From assembly GCA_963849635.1 (NCBI GenBank), contig CAWKIA010000019.1:186001-250000 (forward strand): a stretch of 64,000 bases of DNA, written 5' to 3'. This stretch comes from CAVRUD01 sp963849635. Lineage in GTDB: Bacteria > Chloroflexota > Chloroflexia > Thermomicrobiales > UBA6265. This document shows, one piece after another, positions 24,517 through 32,675 of the stretch. Position numbers and translations under genes: made by a program. Position 1 is the first letter of the stretch. The number at the start of each line of letters is the position of its first letter. A model generated the notes under the pieces. The model searched no databases. It had not been told where the DNA came from and saw only the letters and a list, made by a program, of their open reading frames with translations.

Positions 24517-26524
24517 ATGACTGACAGCGCACTTCCAGTTCGGGTCATTCGGTACGGAGTGGATGAGCCATTGCCGGAGCGGCGGACGCTTCGGGCTGGA
24601 CCGGTGACGGCGGTGCTGGAGGGGGGTGATCTCCGGTACGTCAAGGTAGGCGGGCAGGAGGTCATCCGGCGGTTGTACGTCGGGGTGCGGAACCAGAATT
24701 GGGACACGATTCCGCCTCGGTACTCCGGCTACACCGTGACCGAGGGCGATGGCGGGTTCCGGGTGTCGTTTACCGCCGAGCACGAGAACGGCGACGTCGC
24801 GTTTGCCTGGGAAGGAGTCATCACCGGCTCGGCCGACGGCACGATCGACTACTCACTGGACGGCAGGGCGGGACGGACCTTCCTCAGGAACCGGATTGGG
24901 TTCTGCGTTCTGCATCCGACGGAGCTTGCCGGCCGGCCGGTAGAGGTGGAAACGCCAGCCGGCGCCGTCCAGAGCGCGTTCCCGGAGTTGATCTCTCCCG
25001 ACCAGCCGTTCCTCGACATGATCGCGATCAGTCACGACGCCGGTGGGGATGGCGGGACGCGGGTAACGATCAGGTTCGAGGGGGATCTGTTCGAGACGGA
25101 GGACCAGCGAAACTGGACGGACGCATCTTATAAGACGTACTCGACGCCGCTGCGCCTGCCGTACCCGGTGCGTATAGAGTCGGGGACTCGGGTGCAGCAG
25201 CGGGTTACCTTGTCGATGGAGGCGGGATCGGCGCTGGCACCAGGGAACGTTGTCGTCGGTGGGCCCGATATCTCCGTCGGTGCGGATCCGATTGGAACCT
25301 TGCCGCCGATCGGGTTCGGGGTTGCCGGGCACCGCGGACCGCTGGAGGCGGGCTCAGTCGAAGCCCTGCGCACGCTCGCGCCCGCGCACTTGTGGGTATC
25401 GCTCGACCTCGGTGACGAGCGGTGGGTCGATCGCCTGATCAGGGCGGCCAGGGAAGCCCTGGCGCTAGAGACCGGGCTGGAGGTCTCCGTCGTCGCCGAC
25501 GCGGCAGGTGGCGACGGGTTGGCGCGACTGGCGGCGGCGCTGGGGCAGGTGCGCGTGCCGGTGGAACGGGTCCTCGTCTTTCCGCCCGTGCATGAGCCGA
25601 TCACCTTCCCTCGGCATGACCTGGCCACCACACCTGAGGTGCTGGCCCGGGCGAAGGATGCGTTCGCCGTGGCGGGACTGAATGTGCCGTTGGGGGGAGG
25701 CGCGCGGACCTACTTCACCGAGTTCAACCGCGCGTCCGGAACCATGCCGATCAGCGAGATGGCCGTCGCGGGGTACACGATCAACCCGCAAGTGCATGCC
25801 TTCGACAACGCCTCGCTGGTCGAGACGCTGGGGACCCAGGCGGAGACGGTGAGGTCGGCGAAGGCGATTGCCGGGGAAACGCCACTGGCGATCGGGCCGG
25901 TGACCTTGCAGCCGCCCTTCAACCCGAATGCGACCGGCCCGGCACCCGCGGTTGGAGAGAACGAGTTACCGCCCTCGGTAGATCCGCGGCAGCTCTCGCT
26001 CTTCGGGGCGGGGTGGACGGTCGGCAGTCTCCGGCACCTGGCGGCCGCGGGTCCGGCTTCGCTGACCTACTTCGAGTCGACGGGTTGGCGTGGGCTGATC
26101 GAGCGCCGGGACAAGCTCACCCGGCGGAGAACTCTTTCCGTCGCAACCCGGCCAGCTCTTTCCGCTCTACCACGTTTTTGCCGCCGTGGCGGAGTTCGCG
26201 GGCGGCGAGGTGCTGCCGGTTTCGGTCGCGGAGCAGTTCGGTTATGACGCGCTCGCGTTGCGGTCGGATGGCCGCATCAGGGTGCTGGTCGCCAGCTTCC
26301 ATGACGACGAGCGGATGGTGCGGATCGAGCTGCCTGCGGCCCAGGTCGCGTCAGTCCGGTACCTCGACGAAACGACATACGGCGAGGCGGGTGGCGATCC
26401 TGACTTCTTCCGAGGGAGTGGAGGTCAGCATCTCATGGCAAACGACGGCGTGTTCAGCGTTCGGCTGTTGCCGTTCGCCGTCGCCTGTCTGGATATCCAG
26501 GGTCAAGTCAACATCGATGGATGA
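24517..26524 (+). CDS. D-apionate lactonase-like protein (one frameshift)
   Basis: Large protein of about 668 aa: an N-terminal beta-rich domain (residues 1-250, with EDQRNWTDASYKTYSTPLRLPYP), a central TIM-barrel-like domain (about 265-510, GFGVAGHRGPLEAGSV... PLGGGARTYFTEFNR... NPQVHAFDNASLVET) and a C-terminal beta domain. This layout and the RNWTDASYKTY motif match my recollection of the D-apionate lactonase (ApnL) family from apiose catabolism. A single extra base near 26130 shifts the frame; the ending FPSQPGQLFPLYHVFAA...VNIDG is intact in the next frame, and the span is 669 codons plus one base. ATG 24517 uses the GTGAGG supplied by repeat B. No signal peptide, so cytoplasmic. Confidence 0.68.
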
Positions 26525-26626
26525 CCCGTTCCCTCGCGCGTGCCATTGAGCAGAGTCGCATGATAGTGCTCATACGATGGTTGCAGTCTGGCGCGTCGTA
26601 TCGAACTGGGGAAAGGACGTAGACGG

Positions 26627-28360
26627 ATGCAAGGCAACGGGCCGCGTGGGCCGCAGCCGATGGGGCGGCGCGGGAATGTGACCTCCTACGGCGATGCCGG
26701 GTTCAGCAACTTCATGCGGCGGGCCTTTGCCAAGGGCATGGGGTTCACGGATGAGGATCTTGGCCGGCCCGTGATCGGGATCGCGAACTCCTGGAGCGAG
26801 CTCAACCACTGCAACCGGTCATTGAAGGAGCTGGCGGAGGCGGTCAAGCGGGGGGTATGGCAGGCGGGAGGATGGCCGCTCGAGTTCCCGACCATCTCCC
26901 TGGGCGAGATCTTTCTCAGTCCAACGGCGATGCTGTTTCGCAACCTGATGGCGATGGACGCCGAGGAGATGGTGCGGGCGCAGCCGCTGGACGGGGTCAT
27001 CCTGCTCTCGAACTGCGACAAGACGACCCCGGCCTATCTGATGGGCGCCGCCAGTGCCGACATCCCGGCGATGATCGTCACGGGCGGGCCGATGCTGAAC
27101 GGGCGCTGGCGCGGGCAGGATCTGGGCGCCTGCACCGATTGCCGCCGGTACTGGACCGAGTACCGGGCCGGCACCATCGGCGATGCCGAGCTGGGTGAGC
27201 TGGAAGAGGCGCTCTTTCGGTCGCACGGGCACTGCATGGTGATGGGGACGGCAAGCACGATGGCCGCCGCGACGGAGGGCCTGGGGATGACCCTCCCGGG
27301 TGGGGCGGCGATCCCGGCGGCCGACGCGAAGCGGATCCGATTCGCGGAGGAGGCAGGGAGGCGGATCGTCGCGATGGTCGAGGAAGATCTGCGCCCGTCG
27401 AAGATCTTGACGAAAGAGGCGTTCGAGAACGCGATCAGGGTCTGCGTGGCGATCGGGGGATCGACCAACGCCGTGGTCCATCTGGCGGCGATTGCGCGGC
27501 GGGCAGGGATCGATCTGCCGCTCGATCTCTGGGATGAGCTGAGCCGGGAGACGCCGCTGGTGGCGAGCCTGCGCCCGTCCGGCTCCTATCAGATGCAGGA
27601 GTTGTTCGAGGCGGGTGGGATACCGGCCGTGATGCGGGAGTTGGCGCCGCTGCTCCATCGTGATGCACTCACCGTGACCGGCAAGACCGTCGGTGAGAAC
27701 CTGGAGAACGCTGCCCCGAGCCTGCGGCCGGAGGTGGTTGGTCCGCTGGCGACGCCGTTCGCCCCCGAAGGTGGCATCTCTATCTTGCGCGGCAATCTGG
27801 CCCCGGATGGGGCGGTGATCAAGCACTCGGCGGCATCGCCGGCGTTGCTCTCCCACCGGGGGAGGGCCGTCGTCTTTGATAGCGTCGAAGAGATGATGGT
27901 CCGGGTGAATGATCCAGAGCTTGACGTAACGGCGGAGAGCGTCCTGGTACTACGCAACGCCGGGCCGGTCGGTGGCCCGGGGATGCCGGAGGCGGGGATG
28001 ATCCCGATTCCGCGCAAGCTCCTTCAGGCCGGCGTGCGCGACATGGTCCGGATCTCGGACGCGCGGATGAGCGGGACAGCGTACGGCACGATCGTGCTCC
28101 ATATTGCCCCGGAGGCTGCGGTGGGCGGTCCGCTGGCAGCAGTGCGGGACGGCGATGAGATTGTGCTGGACGTGCCGGCACGCAGCCTTGAGCTGCTGGT
28201 GCCAGCGGAAGAGATTGCGGCGCGGCTGGCGGCGATTCCCCAGCGTGAGCGGCATCCGAGCGCCCAGCGCGGGTACGGCTGGCTCTATGCGGAGCACGTC
28301 ACCCAGGCACCGGAGGGGTGCGATTTCGACTTCGCGGCGGCGGGTTGGGGTAGAGATTGA
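26627..28360 (+). CDS. IlvD/Edd family dehydratase (pentonate-dehydratase-like)
   Basis: Iron-sulphur dehydratase of 577 aa, turning a sugar acid into its 2-keto-3-deoxy form, or a dihydroxy acid into a keto acid. The three candidate [2Fe-2S] cysteines are Cys62 (NHCNR), Cys130 (NCDKTTPAYLM) and Cys203 (HCMVMGTASTM). Their spacing (68 and 73) is that of the characterised pentonate dehydratases as I recall them. Other blocks: GACTDCRRYWTEYRAG, IGGSTNAVVHLAAIA, ISDARMSGTAYGT near the end (catalytic Ser region). ATG 26627 has AAAGGACG upstream. Its product would be the substrate for the KDPG-type or HpcH-type aldolase of the island. Confidence 0.87.
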   Translation: MQGNGPRGPQPMGRRGNVTSYGDAGFSNFMRRAFAKGMGFTDEDLGRPVIGIANSWSELNHCNRSLKELAEAVKRGVWQAGGWPLEFPTISLGEIFLSPTAMLFRNLMAMDAEEMVRAQPLDGVILLSNCDKTTPAYLMGAASADIPAMIVTGGPMLNGRWRGQDLGACTDCRRYWTEYRAGTIGDAELGELEEALFRSHGHCMVMGTASTMAAATEGLGMTLPGGAAIPAADAKRIRFAEEAGRRIVAMVEEDLRPSKILTKEAFENAIRVCVAIGGSTNAVVHLAAIARRAGIDLPLDLWDELSRETPLVASLRPSGSYQMQELFEAGGIPAVMRELAPLLHRDALTVTGKTVGENLENAAPSLRPEVVGPLATPFAPEGGISILRGNLAPDGAVIKHSAASPALLSHRGRAVVFDSVEEMMVRVNDPELDVTAESVLVLRNAGPVGGPGMPEAGMIPIPRKLLQAGVRDMVRISDARMSGTAYGTIVLHIAPEAAVGGPLAAVRDGDEIVLDVPARSLELLVPAEEIAARLAAIPQRERHPSAQRGYGWLYAEHVTQAPEGCDFDFAAAGWGRD

Positions 28361-28391
28361 TTTGTTTGATGTGGCTTTGGGATCCGACGTT

Positions 28392-28512
28392 GTAGGGGCG
28401 GACCGAAGTGTCCGCCCGGTTGCGGGTTGCGTCGTATCGGTAATGGGAGCCTAGTTGGCAACGCTTAGCCGCGCGGCGGGTGAGGAGGGCAGACACATCG
28501 GTCTGCCCCTAC
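28392..28512. repeat. Dispersed palindromic repeat, family A (copy 2)
   Basis: 121 bp with ends GTAGGGGCGGACCGAAGTGT and TCGGTCTGCCCCTAC; GTCCGCCCGG inside the left arm. It occupies most of the 222-bp gap between the dehydratase and the aldolase. Confidence 0.85.
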
Positions 28513-28582
28513 GAGCGCGTGGCGAAGTGCGACACTTGTGGGTATTGGGTGAGTGGATTTCTAATGATGAGGAGCGATTGAG

Positions 28583-29224
28583 ATGCACCACGATGTGGCG
28601 GGGGAGATCGAGGCGGCGGGGATCGTCGCGATCGTGCGCCTGGACGATCTCGACAAGGCGGTGCCGTTGACCGAGGCGTTGGTGGCCGGGGGCGTGCGCG
28701 CCATCGAGTTCACCTTTACCAACCGGCTGGCTGGGCGGGCGATCGAGGAAGTTCGCGCCGCCCTGGGGGATCGGGTTTTGGTGGGAGCGGGGACGGTATT
28801 GGATGCGGAGACGGCGCGGATCGCGCTGCTGCATGGGGCGCAGTTCATCGTCACTCCCGTGCTGGATGAGGCGACGATCCAGACGTGCTCTCGCTACGCG
28901 GTGCCTTCGGCGATTGGGGCGTTCACGCCGACCGAGATTTTCCGGGCGTGGCAGGCGGGCGCGACCTTCGTCAAGGTCTTCCCGGCGAGCGTCGGCGGGC
29001 CGAAGTATCTGAAGGATGTGCGCGGGCCATTGCCCCAGGTGAAGCTCATCCCGACTGGCGGCGTCTCGGTTGAGACGGCGGGGGAGTTCATCAAGGCAGG
29101 GGCGGTCGCGGTCGCGGCCGGCAGCAATCTGGTCGACGCGAAGACGGTTGAAGCGGAACAGTGGAACGTGCTCACCGAGCGGGCCGAGGCGTTGGTGGCG
29201 GCGGTCCGGGCAGCGCGGGGTTAG
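28583..29224 (+). CDS. 2-keto-3-deoxy-6-phosphogluconate (KDPG)-type aldolase
   Basis: Class I aldolase of 213 aa with a single TIM barrel. IEFTFTN carries the catalytic Glu (about residue 45), VGAGTVLDAE and FIVTPVLDEA line the barrel, and FVKVFPAS contains the Schiff-base lysine, Lys131. LIPTGGVS is the phosphate-binding loop. It cleaves 2-keto-3-deoxy-6-phosphogluconate or a non-phosphorylated/galactonate analogue to pyruvate and an aldehyde. ATG 28583 has GAGGAG about 9 nt upstream. As dehydratase and aldolase lie next to each other, they form the core of an Entner-Doudoroff-like sugar-acid route. Confidence 0.9.
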   Translation: MHHDVAGEIEAAGIVAIVRLDDLDKAVPLTEALVAGGVRAIEFTFTNRLAGRAIEEVRAALGDRVLVGAGTVLDAETARIALLHGAQFIVTPVLDEATIQTCSRYAVPSAIGAFTPTEIFRAWQAGATFVKVFPASVGGPKYLKDVRGPLPQVKLIPTGGVSVETAGEFIKAGAVAVAAGSNLVDAKTVEAEQWNVLTERAEALVAAVRAARG

Positions 29225-29229
29225 CGTTG

Positions 29230-30202
29230 GTGTCAGGGGCAACCGGCCAGGCCACAGCCGAGCGGAATCTGGACCCGGAGCGCATCGCGCTGGCTGGGTA
29301 CTTGAAGCATCGTGGATATGGCATCACCGACGAGATGCCGGAGATTGCCGCGGCCGCCCGGCCCCTGGCCGAACGCCTCGATGCGTTGGCGGATGAGCCG
29401 GATAGGTGGGCGGCGCTCCCAGATGAGACGCTCAACGTCCTTGCCTACGCACGAATCTTGAACTACGGCTACACAAATGACGCCGCTCAGATCCCGGATC
29501 TGGTGCGGTTGTATGGGCTGGTGGCGGAGCGGTTTTCCCTGGCGAGATCGGGTCGATCTGCTGGCTCAGGTGTCGTTTGTGCTGGATAGTCACGAGGGCC
29601 AACTGGCGGCGCTAGTCCCGTTTCTGAACCAGGACCCGGACGTACCGGTCATCTCGACAGCGGCCCTGAATCTGGCCAGCCTGTCTCCGCTTGTGGACGG
29701 AGATCCCCTTTCCGGACCGTGCCGGGTGCGGCAGCTCGCGGCGGAGACGGAGGACGAGCGGCGTCGGGTCGGGATGCTGCTTGGGCTGCTGGCAATTGGA
29801 GACATGCGGGTGCTGCCCGTGCTGGGCAGGCCATGGGAAGAGATGGGAGCGGAAGGGCAGGGGTTGCTCGCCGGCTGGAAGGTGGTGGCGGTCAACACCC
29901 TCCTCGTCGAGTTCTACCTGGCCTGGTTGGACGCGGTCGAGCCGGAAGCGTTTGCCCTGCCCGCCGCCGCGCTGGCCCGGATGCCCGGCTCGGCCCAGGT
30001 GCAGAAGGTCTTCGACATGCAGCGCCGCCTTCCCGCGACGCTGCATCAGGATACGAACCCGGTGACGATCCGGCGGGAGTGGACGTTTTCCCGCTACGGA
30101 CGAATCACGCTGGAGCCGCGTCTCCGGGCACTGGCCGAGCGCGAGACGGATGGTCAGGGGCTGATTCCGGCCGTGATGAAGGCGTGGGGGATTCGGGTCT
30201 AG
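29230..30202 (+). CDS. Hypothetical protein (one frameshift)
   Basis: About 323 aa, cytoplasmic, no recognised family. Helical throughout, with spaced Leu/Ala, and repeated helix pairs around residues 115-190 (LLAQVSFVLDSHEGQLAALVPFLN..., LGLLAIGDMRVLPVL) that resemble HEAT-like repeats. One extra base near 29545 separates the N-terminal part (ending ...LYGLVAERFSL) from the rest (RDRVDLLAQVS...); the span is 324 codons plus one base. GTG 29230, or TTG one codon before, lies 3-6 nt after the aldolase stop, so it is probably the last gene of the island transcript. Confidence 0.55.
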
Positions 30203-30239
30203 TCGTCGTTCAAGGGCTGTGTGCGGTGGGGACGGCGTT

Positions 30240-30319
30240 GTAGGGGCATCCGCTTGCGGTGCCCTGTTCCAAATGCGGCGACGCGGTCGGCGACTGGGCG
30301 GGGCAAGCCCTGCCCCTAC
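30240..30319. repeat. Dispersed palindromic repeat, family A (copy 3, short)
   Basis: 80 bp with ends GTAGGGGC and GCCCCTAC and inner arms GCATCCGCTTGCGGTGCCC and GGGGCAAGCCCT. It is shorter than the other three copies and only the ends are shared. It separates the hypothetical gene from the next, leftward gene. Confidence 0.7.
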
Positions 30320-30351
30320 AGGGCGTCGGCACGGCATTCGGGCACTCCTTG

Positions 30352-30690
30352 TTAGGTCAGTTCGTCTGCGCGCAATTCCCGTTCGCCCAGCCGCTCGATC
30401 TTCATGATGAGGCGTTCTTCGGGGTCGGGGCAGGCGACGAGGTTGTCCTGGGCGAGCCAGTCGCCTGCGTCGAGGCTGCGCATCTTCGCCGGGATGAGGG
30501 GGAGGACTGCTGCTAGAGCAAAGAGGCAGAAGTGGCGGTCGGGGGGGATGCGGACCTTGCTGCTCTCGGTCACCTCGAACCAGTCGCCGACGGAGAGGCC
30601 GCAGACGGAGCGGCCTTCAATGGCGACGACGGTCACGCGGATGTCCGCCAGCCGGAATGTCTCGGGAATTGGGGCGCTGGGGTTTTCCAC
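30352..30690 (-). CDS. TIGR04076 family protein
   Basis: Small protein of 112 aa with the pattern of the TIGR04076 family: IRVTVVAIEGRSVCGLSVGDWFEV at the start, then FCLFALAAVLPLIPAKMRSLDAGDWL and CPDPEERLIMKIERL. Its three cysteines lie at the family's conserved places (after the first strand, at the start of the helix, and before the C-terminal strand). The biochemical role of the family is not known. I chose GTG 30690 (AGGAG about 12 nt upstream) because the extension to 30783 has no similarity. Confidence 0.7.
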   Translation of the reverse strand: MENPSAPIPETFRLADIRVTVVAIEGRSVCGLSVGDWFEVTESSKVRIPPDRHFCLFALAAVLPLIPAKMRSLDAGDWLAQDNLVACPDPEERLIMKIERLGERELRADELT

Positions 30691-30827
30691 AGGTGCTCGT
30701 TTCTCCTGCCTGCTGGTGTCGCTCTGGCATACTACCCGGTCGAAGTGGGCCGTGTATCCGGCTGGTGCTGGATTCCGATGCATCTCGGCCAGAGACCTCC
30801 ACGCACGTCAGGAGCGAAATCGAGCCA

Positions 30828-31100
30828 ATGCAGCCATCGTCTGGACCCAACCCCCCGTGTGAGATCGGCCGCACCCACCCGCGCGACAAGCACCGGATGA
30901 AGCCGGTGGAGGGGATGCTGGGTGTGTGGGAGTGCCCGAAGCACGATATGTTCGCCGCGGTTGTGACCAAGGAGGTCGCCACTGAGCTGGAGCGGGGCGA
31001 TCCATACACCATGCACAACGGCGAACCCGGGGTTGTCGTCCGCGCAGGCGACGAACGCACCGGTGGGGTCTTGCTCTACTACCGGCCGGAATCGTCGTAG
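30828..31100 (+). CDS. Hypothetical small protein with Cys/His pairs
   Basis: 90 aa. Two cysteine-histidine groups, CEIGRTHPRDKH near residues 11-22 and WECPKHDMF near 39-47, could bind a metal, followed by a beta-rich tail ending GGVLLYYRPESS. AGGAGCG lies 11 nt before ATG 30828; the frame is open to 30657 but that part has no support. It diverges from the TIGR04076 gene and is 9 nt ahead of the LLM gene, with which it may be co-transcribed. Function unknown. Confidence 0.5.
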   Translation: MQPSSGPNPPCEIGRTHPRDKHRMKPVEGMLGVWECPKHDMFAAVVTKEVATELERGDPYTMHNGEPGVVVRAGDERTGGVLLYYRPESS

Positions 31101-31109
31101 GCCTGGCCG

Positions 31110-32216
31110 GTGACATCCGCACCGCTGCGGTTCTGCCTGGCGCTGACTCACGGCCGCTGGGCGGGGGCATCTGATCCGCGCGCTGAGGTAGCGCGGACGC
31201 TGGCGCAGGGGCGATTGGCGGACGAGGCGGGGCTCGACGCGATCCTCGTCAGCGAAGATCCTGACGGCTGGGACGCCTTCGCCGTCCTGTCGGCACTGGC
31301 GGGCTCGACTGAGCGGATCCGGCTTGGCACGGGCGTCACCAACCCCTATCTGCGCCACCCGAATCAGATCGCCGCGGCGGTCTCGACGTTGGACCGGCTC
31401 TCCGGCGGGCGAGCTTTCCTCGGTCTGGGCCGGGGACAGGCCGAGTGGTACGCCCGCTCCTTTGGGATGGCCACGGGCAAGCCGCTCGCCGTGCTCGAAG
31501 AGACGGTCGAATTGTTGCGGGCATGGTTCCAGCCGCCGCACCGGGCGAATGGCCACGGCGTTTCCGGCCAGCCTCCTCACTTTCCAATTGACGACTGGGA
31601 GCGTGGTGTCGGGCCGCTCCAGGAGAACCTCCCTATCTACCTGGCGGCGGTTGGCCCGAAGGCGCTGGCGCTGACGGGCCGGATCGCGGATGGCCTGATC
31701 ATCAACGATCTGGCCTCACCGGCGTTCATCGGGCGGGCGATCGCCGACATGCGGCGGGAGGCGGAAGCCGCCGGGCGGGACGGCTCGACGCTCGCGGTCT
31801 TCCTGCGGGGCGGAATTACCACTACAGACAAGCCAGAGCCGATTCTGGAGCGGCGCAAGACGACGATCGCGATGATTCATGCCCTGCCGGGGATGGAACC
31901 GCTGCTGGAGACGCCCGGATTCGACCACGAGGCGATCATCGCCGAGGTCCGACGCCATATGCGGACAGGCGAGATTCTGGCCCGGGGCGGTGGATTTGCC
32001 GATCTGAGACGGGCGGGCGACTTGGAGGCGGCGAAGGCGGTAATTCCAACCGAGCTTGTCGCGCGCCTGGCGTTGGTCGGTCCCGCAAGGGAGCTTCGGG
32101 AGCGGCTGGGAACGCTGGCGGAGCTCGGGGTGACGCACGTGTTTCTCTCTCCGCCTGGACCGAGTGTCTCCGCCGATGATCTTGCTAAAACGATGGCGAC
32201 CTTGACCCCAAGGTAA
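31110..32216 (+). CDS. LLM class flavin-dependent oxidoreductase
   Basis: Luciferase-like monooxygenase fold protein of 368 aa, using FMN or F420. Family blocks: DEAGLDAILVSED, GTGVTNPYLRHPNQIAAAVSTLDRLSGGRAFLGLGRGQ (the strongest LLM signature) and LPIYLAAVGPKALALTGRIADGLIIND. The HPNQIA and GRG-Q stretch is often found in F420-dependent 5,10-methylene-tetrahydromethanopterin-reductase-like members. GTG 31110 starts 9 nt after the small hypothetical gene. Substrate unknown. Confidence 0.88.
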   Translation: MTSAPLRFCLALTHGRWAGASDPRAEVARTLAQGRLADEAGLDAILVSEDPDGWDAFAVLSALAGSTERIRLGTGVTNPYLRHPNQIAAAVSTLDRLSGGRAFLGLGRGQAEWYARSFGMATGKPLAVLEETVELLRAWFQPPHRANGHGVSGQPPHFPIDDWERGVGPLQENLPIYLAAVGPKALALTGRIADGLIINDLASPAFIGRAIADMRREAEAAGRDGSTLAVFLRGGITTTDKPEPILERRKTTIAMIHALPGMEPLLETPGFDHEAIIAEVRRHMRTGEILARGGGFADLRRAGDLEAAKAVIPTELVARLALVGPARELRERLGTLAELGVTHVFLSPPGPSVSADDLAKTMATLTPR

Positions 32217-32343
32217 CCCCAAGACACCATCGAAACGAGTTGACCCCGTCGTGCGTCATGGGAGAAGACGAGCTTCGGCGGAGTCGACCGACCCGGCGAG
32301 CCGGATTGCCGATCAGGGTAGCGCTTCTGATCGGTGATCCGGG

Positions 32344-32371
32344 TTGACGTGGCGGCAGTCGGTGGTAGGGT
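32344..32371 (+). promoter_or_regulatory. Promoter of the giant surface-protein gene
   Basis: TTGACG (32344-32349), a 16-nt spacer and TAGGGT (32366-32371). The -10 is the same as that of the promoter at 13319. It lies about 300 nt before ATG 32676, leaving a long leader. Confidence 0.5.
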
Positions 32372-32423
32372 ACGAGCGAACGCACTCATTTGCGCAACCA
32401 GAAGGCACTCCGGACGGACGAAT

Positions 32424-32516
32424 TCGGCGAACATCCAGAGGTGTTCGCCGACTCGCAAGGCAACGTTCCTTCGGTTCCCCTTTCCAACTTGAAAACCCCT
32501 CACCAGTCAGGGGTGA
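32424..32516 (+). promoter_or_regulatory. Two hairpins in the leader of the giant gene
   Basis: Stem 1 is a perfect 10-bp helix (TCGGCGAACA at 32424-32433 with TGTTCGCCGA at 32442-32451). Stem 2 pairs ACCCCT with AGGGGT near 32497-32516. They suggest structured RNA between promoter and gene. I do not recognise a known riboswitch here. Apart from these and the promoter, the 459-bp gap shows no gene. Confidence 0.4.
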
Positions 32517-32675
32517 TGACGAGACGGTTCCCGGTCGCACTCGTTCGGTTTCTTGGACATCGGTCACCTGTGGGGCATTGGACAGGCGTGCAGCGGTGCA
32601 CGCCCGGCGTTGGACGTCGAGGTACCCGGTCACTGCGGCCGCTCGACCCGCGCTGCCGTTAGAGGAGAGAGAACT

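Noticed and set aside
26573..26605. ATACGA...TCGTAT inverted repeat ahead of the dehydratase gene
   Set aside because: Six-base arms with an 18-nt spacer are expected by chance and no second copy was seen.
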